Below are positions 14,006-20,185 of a DNA stretch of 25,490 nt, one piece after another (positions within the stretch are counted from its first letter, which is position 1; each line of letters starts with the position of its first letter). Source of the DNA: Gammaproteobacteria bacterium. Lineage in GTDB: Bacteria; Pseudomonadota; Gammaproteobacteria; Steroidobacterales; Steroidobacteraceae. The position numbers and the translations under genes were made by a program. Where the stretch lies: positions 1-25,490 of the forward strand of contig VBNP01000001.1 in assembly GCA_005877965.1 (NCBI GenBank). Direction: 5' to 3'. The notes beneath the pieces are model-generated. The model was not told the DNA's origin, made no database searches, and saw only the letters and a list, made by a program, of their open reading frames with translations.

Positions 14006-14968
14006 TCAGGCCTTCCGGCGCGCCCGCGGATGGGTAGCGTCGTAGATGCGGGCCAGATGCTGGAAATCAAGATGAGTATAGATCTGGGTGGTCGAGATGT
14101 CGGCATGACCCAGCAGCTCCTGCACACCGCGCAACTCGCCACTGGATTCCAGCAGGTGCGAAGCGAACGAATGCCGGAACAGGTGCGGGTGCACGGGCAT
14201 CCCCAGCCCCTGGCGCCTCGCCCAGTAGGCCACGCGGGCCTGCACCGCGCGCGGACCCAGACGGGCGCCCGAGCGGCCGACGAACAGCGCCGTCTCCTGC
14301 TCTCTCGACACACCCGCCCGCGCCTTGAACCACACTCTGAGCGCCTGCGCCGCGGCGCGCCCGACCGGCACGATGCGCGCCTTCCTGCCCTTGCCGAGCA
14401 CCTGCACCGTCCGATCCTTGAGATCCAGGCTCATGACATCGAGTCCCACGAGCTCCGCCAGGCGCAGGCCCGAGGAATACAACAGCTCCATGATCGCCCG
14501 GTCACGCGCGCTCAGCCCCTCGCCGGCGGGGATTTCCAGAAGCCGCGCCATCTGGTCCGCGTCGAGAGTTTGCGGCAGGCGCCGCGCTGCCTTGGGAGCG
14601 GCTACGTCACGGGCGGGATTGCGCGTGACCCGCTCGCTGCGCCGCCGCCGGCCGGCGGCCGGCGCCGAGCTCGCGCCCGCGCCGTCACTGCGGCCCTCGC
14701 GCAGCAGGAATTCGTAGAAGCTGCGCACCGCGGACAGGCGGCGCTGGATGCTGCGCGGCGCGAGTCCCGCCGCGTGAGAATGCGCGGCGAAGGTGCGCAC
14801 GTGCTGGGTGTCGAGCGCGCTCCAGTCGCCAAGACCCGCGCGATCACAGAACTTCACCAGCGCCGCCAGATCGCGCGCGTAGCTGGTATCGGTGTGCGCG
14901 GACAGTCGGCGCTCGCAGCTCATGTAACGCCGGAATCGGGCGAGCCACTCGAGCGCCGCAGGAGTCAT
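14006..14968 (-). CDS. xerC: Tyrosine recombinase XerC
   Basis: A 320-residue site-specific recombinase which, with XerD, resolves chromosome dimers at dif. The N-terminal SAM-like core-binding domain (about 5-90) precedes the catalytic domain with Arg169 (SSGLRLAEL), Lys193 (LGKGRKARIVPV), His262-x-x-Arg265 (HLFRH), His288 (LGH) and Tyr297 (TTQIYTH). The dapF-DUF484-xerC context identifies it as the housekeeping XerC rather than a phage integrase. Odd: an Arg/Ala/Gly-rich insertion (about 91-113, REGRSDGAG...GRRRRSER) lengthens the interdomain linker; XerC is usually near 300 residues. Confidence 0.95.
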   Translation of the reverse strand: MTPAALEWLARFRRYMSCERRLSAHTDTSYARDLAALVKFCDRAGLGDWSALDTQHVRTFAAHSHAAGLAPRSIQRRLSAVRSFYEFLLREGRSDGAGASSAPAAGRRRRSERVTRNPARDVAAPKAARRLPQTLDADQMARLLEIPAGEGLSARDRAIMELLYSSGLRLAELVGLDVMSLDLKDRTVQVLGKGRKARIVPVGRAAAQALRVWFKARAGVSREQETALFVGRSGARLGPRAVQARVAYWARRQGLGMPVHPHLFRHSFASHLLESSGELRGVQELLGHADISTTQIYTHLDFQHLARIYDATHPRARRKA

Positions 14969-14988
14969 GGTCCGTGCATCCGGCGCCC

Positions 14989-15699
14989 TCAGCGCGGCGT
15001 GCTGGTGAGCGAAGCGGCGATCAACTCCGCCATGCGCGCGAGAAATTCGGTGCTCATGGCGGGGTGAAAGCGGTCGCGGTCGGCGCTGCCGAGCGCGAGC
15101 AGGCCCACCGAGCCCTTCTCCCCGAGCGGCACCAGCGCCACCGAGGCCATCTCCAGACCCTCGGGCCCGAACAGGAACTCGCGCTGCGAGTCGCGCGCCT
15201 GGCCGCAGCGCGGCTTGCCGCTGCTGAAGAGCGTCTCGAAGGACTTGAGATTCGGGTCGGTGGCCGGCACGGTGCGCACGAAGCGCGGTGAAGCCGCGGG
15301 GGCCGAGGGTTCCCCGATCAGTACCAGAGCCGCATGGAAGGCGTCGAAGTCCTCGCGCAAACCCGCTTCGATGCGCGCCACGGCCTGCTGACGCGGCACG
15401 GCGCTCAGCAGCAGCCGGCGCGTGAAGCGGTGCAGTCGCTCCGAGACGGCGTCGTTCGCGCGAGCCACCCGCACCAGTTCCGCGAGCTTGTTCTCCAGAG
15501 CCGCCTGCTTCTCGCGCAACACCTCGATCTGGCGCTCGACCAGCGAAATGGTCGTGCCGCCGCGCGCGTGCGGCAACCTCAGCCGTGCCAGCAGCGCCTG
15601 ATGGCGCTCGAAGAAATCCGGAGTGCGCTGCAGATAGGCCGCGATGGACTCCTCTTCGATCTCTGCCGCGGTGAGTCCGCGAGCCTCTCGTGTAGTCAT
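14989..15699 (-). CDS. DUF484 (GAF-like) protein
   Basis: A 236-residue cytosolic protein of the DUF484 family. The N-terminal helical part, including AAYLQRTPDFFERHQALLARLRLPH and SLVERQIEVLREKQAALENKL (coiled coil, about 52-72), is followed by a GAF-like domain (about 100-230). The function is unknown; its gene is conserved between dapF and xerC in gammaproteobacteria, as here. It starts 6 bases after the dapF stop and is followed by xerC after 20 bases. Confidence 0.9.
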   Translation of the reverse strand: MTTREARGLTAAEIEEESIAAYLQRTPDFFERHQALLARLRLPHARGGTTISLVERQIEVLREKQAALENKLAELVRVARANDAVSERLHRFTRRLLLSAVPRQQAVARIEAGLREDFDAFHAALVLIGEPSAPAASPRFVRTVPATDPNLKSFETLFSSGKPRCGQARDSQREFLFGPEGLEMASVALVPLGEKGSVGLLALGSADRDRFHPAMSTEFLARMAELIAASLTSTPR

Positions 15700-15705
15700 G
15701 GCGTT

Positions 15706-16536
15706 CTAGACCTCGACGTGACCTGCGAAGGATATTCCTGCGGGACCGGTCAGCCAGATGTGTTCCCCCGGACCCGCCCAGTTTACGCGTAACTCGCCGC
15801 CGCGCACGCTCACGCGCACTTCGGTGTCGAGCAACCCGCGCCGGCGTCCCACCGCGACCGCCGCGCAGGCGCCGGTGCCGCAGCCGGGCGTCTCGCCGGC
15901 GCCGCGCTCGTACACGCGCAGGCGCACCTCACCGCGCGCCACGATCTCGACAAAGCCCGCGTTCACGCGTTGCGGAAAGCGCGGATGGCGCTCGATCTGA
16001 GGCCCGAGCGTTGCCACCGGCGCCGTCTCGACCGAGGCCACGGTGATGACGACGTGCGGGTTGCCCATCGAGACCGCAGCGATGTCGAGCGTGCGCCCGC
16101 CGACCTCCAGGGGGTAGCTGTCCGCTTCGTGCGGTGCCTCGAAGGGCAGCGAGCGGGGGTCGAAGTCCGGTACGCCCATGTCAACCGACACCTCATGCGC
16201 GCCCCCGATGCGCGCCTGCACCAGCCCGGCGGGACTCTCGAGTGTGAGCGAGCCGTTGCGGCTGACGCCGCGGTGGTGCAGGAGCGCGGCGATGCAACGC
16301 GCGCCGTTGCCGCACTGCTCGACCTCGTCGCCGTCGGAGTTGAAAATCCGGTAGAACACGGCCGCCGCGGCTCGCCTGGGCCGCTCCAGCACCAGCGCCT
16401 GGTCAAAGCCTATGCCGGTGCGGCGATCCGCGAGACTGCGCAGCAGCTCGGGCCGCAGCAGTGACTCGTCGGCGGGCGCATCGAACACGACGAAATCGTT
16501 GCCGACCCCGTGCATCTTCGTGAAATCGATGCGCAT
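15706..16536 (-). CDS. dapF: Diaminopimelate epimerase
   Basis: A 276-residue PLP-independent epimerase converting LL- to meso-diaminopimelate for lysine and peptidoglycan synthesis. The two active-site cysteines are Cys75 (EQCGNGARC) and Cys219 (GETPGCGTGACA). The N-terminal FTKMHGVGNDFVVFD and the SMGNPHVV loop are characteristic, and the length matches the family. It heads the conserved dapF-DUF484-xerC cluster; no lptM-like small lipoprotein gene is seen before it. Confidence 0.98.
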   Translation of the reverse strand: MRIDFTKMHGVGNDFVVFDAPADESLLRPELLRSLADRRTGIGFDQALVLERPRRAAAAVFYRIFNSDGDEVEQCGNGARCIAALLHHRGVSRNGSLTLESPAGLVQARIGGAHEVSVDMGVPDFDPRSLPFEAPHEADSYPLEVGGRTLDIAAVSMGNPHVVITVASVETAPVATLGPQIERHPRFPQRVNAGFVEIVARGEVRLRVYERGAGETPGCGTGACAAVAVGRRRGLLDTEVRVSVRGGELRVNWAGPGEHIWLTGPAGISFAGHVEV

Positions 16537-16620
16537 TGCGGCGGAGCATAACGCAAAACACCGCGCGCGCGGACCGCGCTGATCGGGGACCGGGCGCGGA
16601 AACGGCGCCGCACGCGCCGC

Positions 16621-17055
16621 TTAACTCTCACGCAGCGCCGCGCGCACCTTGAACAGGCAGCGGTCCATGACCGTGAAGATCCCGGCCTGCACCGCCCGCT
16701 CGGCGGCAGCCTGGTCGACCACACCTTCCTGCAGCCACAGCGCCGGGAGCTTGAGGCGAATGCAGTCGGTGACGATCCCGGCCACGTGCTCGGGGCGGCG
16801 GAACACATCGACGATGTCGACCCGCTCGCCGCGACCGAGCACTTGCGGCAGTCGATCCAGCGAGGGCACCGCCGGCTCGCCCAGGATGATCTCGGCTGAG
16901 GGCGTCACGGGAATGATCCGGTAGCCGAAGCGCTGCAGGGCACGCGCGACGCCGTGGCTCGGGCGGGTGCGATCGGCCGACAGTCCCACCACCGCGATGG
17001 TGTGCGCGGCGCGCAGCAGCGCTGCGATCTCATCTGGCGAGGGGTTCACGAACAC
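16621..17055 (-). CDS. CoA-binding (Rossmann) protein, YccU-like
   Basis: A 144-residue single-domain protein of the CoA_binding_2 family. The nucleotide-binding start AVVGLSADRTRPSHGVARAL (21-40), VTPSAEIILGEPAVPSL and the LWLQEGVVDQAA segment are typical. Members bind CoA in the cytosol; the physiological role is unknown. It is 84 bases upstream of dapF on the same strand and divergent from the flavin reductase. Confidence 0.88.
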   Translation of the reverse strand: MFVNPSPDEIAALLRAAHTIAVVGLSADRTRPSHGVARALQRFGYRIIPVTPSAEIILGEPAVPSLDRLPQVLGRGERVDIVDVFRRPEHVAGIVTDCIRLKLPALWLQEGVVDQAAAERAVQAGIFTVMDRCLFKVRAALRES

Positions 17056-17064
17056 GGCATTTCC

Positions 17065-17094
17065 TTGGCCTTCGCGTCCTGGAGCGTCTAGTCT
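17065..17094 (+). promoter_or_regulatory. Possible promoter giving a nearly leaderless flavin reductase mRNA
   Basis: TTGGCC (17065-17070) and TAGTCT (17089-17094) are 18 bases apart. Transcription would begin within a few bases of the ATG at 17106, and no Shine-Dalgarno is visible before that ATG. Confidence 0.35.
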
Positions 17095-17105
17095 AACCCC
17101 TCTTT

Positions 17106-18182
17106 ATGACACCGCCCCCGGACGAACACAGCGTACGCATCGAACCGCACGGGCGCACGCTGCGCCTCATGCCGGGACAGCCGATCCTGGAAGCCGCGCT
17201 GAGCGCCGGACTCAACCTGCCGCACAGCTGCAAGTCCGGCCACTGCGGCTCGTGCCGCGCACGCCTGCTCGCCGGCGCGTTCCACTACCCCAACGGCCCA
17301 CCGCTCGGCATCACCGCGGAGGAAGCGCAGCGCGGCCAGATTCTCCTGTGCCAGGCGCGCGCGGACTCGGACCTCACCGTGCAGGCGCGCCTCATCGCGA
17401 GCGTCGCGGATGTCGAGATCAAGACGCTGCCGTGCCGGATTGCGCGACTGCGGCCACTCGCGCCCGACGTGATGCAGTTGTGGTTGCGACTGCCGGCGGT
17501 GGAGCGCCTGCGCTTCCATCCCGGGCAATACCTGGACGTGCTGCTCGAGAACGGCCGGCGCCGCAGCTTCTCCATCGCCAGTCCGCCACACGACAGCGAG
17601 CTGATCGAGCTGCACGTGCGGCGGGTCAACGGTGGAGGATTCAGCGAGCGGCTGTTCGGGGCCGCCGCGGGTGTGGGCGGCGGCGCGCCGCTCGAGGCGG
17701 GGTCATTGCTCAGGATCGAGGGGCCGATCGGGCAATTCAGCTACCGGCAGGGCTCGGACCCGGTGCTCATGGTCGCCGGTGGCACCGGCTTTGCACCCCT
17801 GAAGTCGATGCTGCGGCATGTGCTGGAAACGGGCATCCGGCGCGACCTCCATTTCTACTGGGGCGCGCGCCACACGCAGGACCTGTACGAGGAAGCGCTG
17901 GCGCTCGAGTGGGCGCGCCGCCATCCGCAGCTCAAGTTTACCGCCGTGTTGTCGGAAGCGTCCGCGGCCGAAGCCGCGCATCATCGCGCCGGCTGGGTGC
18001 ATGAGGCCGTGCTCGCGGACTACCCGCAGCTGGCGCGCTTCGAGGTGTACGCCGCCGGCCCGCCCGCGATGATCGAAGCGATGCGCACGCACTTCCCGCG
18101 GCACGGATTGTCCGCGGAGCGCCTGTACTTCGACTCGTTCGACTACGCGCCGGATGCCAGGCCGACGCCGACGGCGTCCTGA
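17106..18182 (+). CDS. Ferredoxin-fused flavin oxidoreductase (CDP-6-deoxy-delta-3,4-glucoseen reductase-like)
   Basis: A 358-residue electron-transfer protein. The N-terminal plant-type [2Fe-2S] domain has Cys42, Cys47, Cys50 (CKSGHCGSC) and Cys82. It is followed by an FAD domain with RRRSFSIASPP (151-161) and an NAD(P)H domain beginning VAGGTGFAP (223-231) with the C-terminal YFDSFDYAPD. It passes electrons from NAD(P)H via FAD to the Fe-S cluster and a partner. Annotation as CDP-glucoseen reductase is common for this architecture, but no sugar-modification genes are nearby and the partner is unknown; an oxygenase reductase is equally possible. Confidence 0.9.
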   Translation: MTPPPDEHSVRIEPHGRTLRLMPGQPILEAALSAGLNLPHSCKSGHCGSCRARLLAGAFHYPNGPPLGITAEEAQRGQILLCQARADSDLTVQARLIASVADVEIKTLPCRIARLRPLAPDVMQLWLRLPAVERLRFHPGQYLDVLLENGRRRSFSIASPPHDSELIELHVRRVNGGGFSERLFGAAAGVGGGAPLEAGSLLRIEGPIGQFSYRQGSDPVLMVAGGTGFAPLKSMLRHVLETGIRRDLHFYWGARHTQDLYEEALALEWARRHPQLKFTAVLSEASAAEAAHHRAGWVHEAVLADYPQLARFEVYAAGPPAMIEAMRTHFPRHGLSAERLYFDSFDYAPDARPTPTAS

Positions 18183-18288
18183 GGCGCACGTGTCCCGGGG
18201 CGCCGGTCTAACGGCGCTGCCACACCTGCATCATGTGCGCTGAGCCCTGGGCGCGCTATCCTTAACGAAGCAACAGGGGGGCGTGACT

Positions 18289-19392
18289 GTGATCCACGCG
18301 GCCATCACCGGCTGGGGCAAGTGCCTGCCGCCGGCGGTGCTCAGCAACCACGATCTTTCCAGCCTGCTCGACACGAGCGATGAATGGATCGTCAGCCGCA
18401 CCGGGATTCGCGAGCGGCGAATTTCCCACGTGGGACTCGAGGAGCTCGCGTACGTGGCGGCGGCGCGCGCGCTCGCCGCCGCCGGGATCCCCGGCGGCAG
18501 CATCGAGCTCATCGTGTTCGGCACCTGCAGCCACGAGGACCAGGTTCCGAACATGGCCTCAGGCATCCAGGTGCGCATCGGCGCGCAGCCCGCGGCGGCC
18601 TTCGACATCAACACCGCCTGCACCAGTTTTCTCTACGGCCTGTCGGCCGCCACCGCGCTGATCCGCACGCAGGTGGTGCGCAACGCCCTGGTGATCGGCG
18701 CGGAGCTCATCTCGCCGTTCATGGACTGGAGCGACCGCGATGTCGCCGTGCTGTTCGGCGACGGCGCGGCGGCGGTGGTGCTCGAGGCCAGCGAGCGCGA
18801 GGAAGGCCTGCTCGCCGAAAAGCTCGGCTGCTACGGCGAAGCGCGCGAGACCCTGCGGGTGCAGGGCATGGGCGGGCGCTATGCGAACCGCGGCGTGCTC
18901 TACGGCATCACCCGCTGGCAGTTCGAGGGCCAGGAGATCTTCAAGCGCGCCGTGCAGGGCATGAGCAGCGCCTGTGAGGACACGCTCACGCGGCTGAACC
19001 TCAAGCCCCGGGACGTGGACCTGGTGGTGCCGCACCAGGCGAACCTGCGCATCATCGAAGCGGTCGCCAAGCGCGCGCACCTGCCACTCGAACGGGTGTA
19101 CGTGAACATCCAGCGCTACGGCAACATGTCGGCGGCCACGGTACCTGTGGCCCTGTGCGAGGCGCTGGAGGAGCGGCGGGTGCGCGCGGGGGCACTGCTG
19201 CTGATGCCCGGGTTCGGCGGGGGCCTGAGCTACTGCGCGCACCTCGTGCGCTGGGGCAGCCGCACGACGCCCTTGAAGTCAAGCACGGTGGAGTTGCCGC
19301 CGAACGAGCGTCCGGCGCTGCAGATCATCCGCGAGTGCCTGGAGCGCAAGACACGGCCGTCGGCGGCGGCTCCCGCCACGCCGTTCGCCTAG
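18289..19392 (+). CDS. Beta-ketoacyl-ACP synthase III-like (FabH family)
   Basis: A 367-residue thiolase-fold enzyme. The catalytic triad is visible: Cys111 (NTACTSFLYG), His249 (VPHQANLRI) and Asn279 (YGNMSAATVP). FabH condenses acyl-CoA with malonyl-ACP to start fatty-acid synthesis. The usual fabD-fabG-acpP neighbours are missing and the C-terminus has about 40 extra residues after the barrel end (LVRWG), so this may be a paralogue making another product. GTG at 18289 is preferred because AGGGGGG (18275-18281) is 7 bases upstream; a GTG at 18283 is too close. Confidence 0.88.
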   Translation: MIHAAITGWGKCLPPAVLSNHDLSSLLDTSDEWIVSRTGIRERRISHVGLEELAYVAAARALAAAGIPGGSIELIVFGTCSHEDQVPNMASGIQVRIGAQPAAAFDINTACTSFLYGLSAATALIRTQVVRNALVIGAELISPFMDWSDRDVAVLFGDGAAAVVLEASEREEGLLAEKLGCYGEARETLRVQGMGGRYANRGVLYGITRWQFEGQEIFKRAVQGMSSACEDTLTRLNLKPRDVDLVVPHQANLRIIEAVAKRAHLPLERVYVNIQRYGNMSAATVPVALCEALEERRVRAGALLLMPGFGGGLSYCAHLVRWGSRTTPLKSSTVELPPNERPALQIIRECLERKTRPSAAAPATPFA

Positions 19393-19411
19393 CGCGCACC
19401 CGCCTGCGCGC

Positions 19412-19531
19412 TCAGCGTTTCGCGGCCTGGGCCGCCTTCTTCTTTCTCTTCGCCGGATCCTTCGTGCGCGACTTGCCGAAAGAGCCCTGGTAGATCTTGC
19501 CGCGGCGGGTTCTTGGATCGCCTTTTCCCAT
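19412..19531 (-). CDS. Small ribosomal protein bTHX
   Basis: A 39-residue, strongly basic protein beginning MGKGDPRTRRGKIYQGSFGK, the signature of 30S ribosomal protein THX (bTHX), which packs in the head of the small subunit. The Lys/Ala-rich tail (KRKKKAAQAAKR) is longer than in the founding Thermus protein, as is usual in gammaproteobacteria. ATG 19531 is preceded by GGAG at good spacing. An in-frame upstream opening adds no recognisable sequence. Confidence 0.8.
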   Translation of the reverse strand: MGKGDPRTRRGKIYQGSFGKSRTKDPAKRKKKAAQAAKR

Positions 19532-19559
19532 GACTACTCCGATTCGCTCTTCACATAAT

Positions 19560-19605
19560 GAGAAAGGCCGGTCGCCGACGCCCTTGCAGGCACGTACGAC
19601 CGGCC
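19560..19605 (-). terminator. Terminator-like hairpin after the RRM gene
   Basis: On the minus strand GGCCGGTCG (19605-19597) and CGACCGGCC (19574-19566) form a perfect 9-bp stem with a 22-base loop, followed by TTTCTC (19565-19560). It lies between the RRM protein and bTHX genes. The long loop and broken T-run make it moderate. Confidence 0.5.
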
Positions 19606-19619
19606 CCTGGCAGCCTTGC

Positions 19620-19907
19620 TTACCAGCGCTTCGGTGCGCCGCCGCGGTTGCCGCCGCCGCCGCCGGTGCGCTCCTGGGCCTCATTCACCCGCAGCGGACG
19701 CCCGCCGAGCTCCTTGCCGTTGAGATTCTGGATCGCGCGCGAGGCATCGGCGCGCGACATCTCGACGAACCCGAAGCCGCGCGGCCGGCCGGTGTCGCGA
19801 TCGGTGATGATGCTCACCGACTCGACGGTGCCGTGCGCCGCGAACAGCTCGCGGATCTCGGCGTCAGTAGCGGAAAATGGCAGGTTGCCAACATAGATCT
19901 TCGTCAT
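19620..19907 (-). CDS. Single-RRM RNA-binding protein with glycine-rich tail
   Basis: A 95-residue protein with one RNA-recognition motif: RNP2 IYVGNL (4-9) and RNP1 RGFGFVEM (43-50), ending in a short Gly/Arg tail (RTGGGGGNRGGAPKRW). Such small glycine-rich RRM proteins are found in many bacteria, often cold-inducible, and bind single-stranded RNA. ATG 19907 is preceded by AGGAG 9 bases upstream. That site is one arm of a leader hairpin (19917-19943), suggesting translational control. Confidence 0.92.
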   Translation of the reverse strand: MTKIYVGNLPFSATDAEIRELFAAHGTVESVSIITDRDTGRPRGFGFVEMSRADASRAIQNLNGKELGGRPLRVNEAQERTGGGGGNRGGAPKRW

Positions 19908-19916
19908 GCAATCAAA

Positions 19917-19943
19917 CTCCTGAAAGAAAAGTACTAGCAGGAG
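19917..19943 (-). promoter_or_regulatory. Leader hairpin covering the RRM-gene Shine-Dalgarno
   Basis: In the transcript, CTCCTG (19943-19938) can pair with CAGGAG (19922-19917), which contains the AGGAG ribosome-binding site of the RRM gene. The loop is 15 bases (CTAGTACTTTTCTTT). A 6-bp stem of this sort could act as a temperature- or protein-sensitive switch. Confidence 0.5.
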
Positions 19944-20185
19944 CGCTGACCTACTTGACTCGTCGGCGCGCGCACTGCCACCTGGTCGAGAACGATTCGG
20001 CTTTTCAGACTCGGAAGCCAACTCGCAAACGAGGCGGGCGGCAGGCGGCAGGAAAGGGAACGGTCACGAACCGGCGCGGACGATACCCCATGCGCCGGGC
20101 GGGGCACAAGCGACGCTGTCGTGGACCGTGTCGTATTTTCCACACGCCCCCTGTCCCGGGGCATGGCCGGGGGCACCCCGCAGCC

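Noticed and set aside
14006..14968. Tyrosine recombinase as a mark of an integrated element
   Set aside because: The dapF-DUF484-xerC-hslVU context identifies the housekeeping XerC; no att-like repeats or phage genes are near.
20100..20185. GC-rich hairpin (GCCCCC/GGGGGC) after the EAL gene
   Set aside because: No T-run follows on the coding strand and several alternative pairings exist, so a terminator call is not supported.
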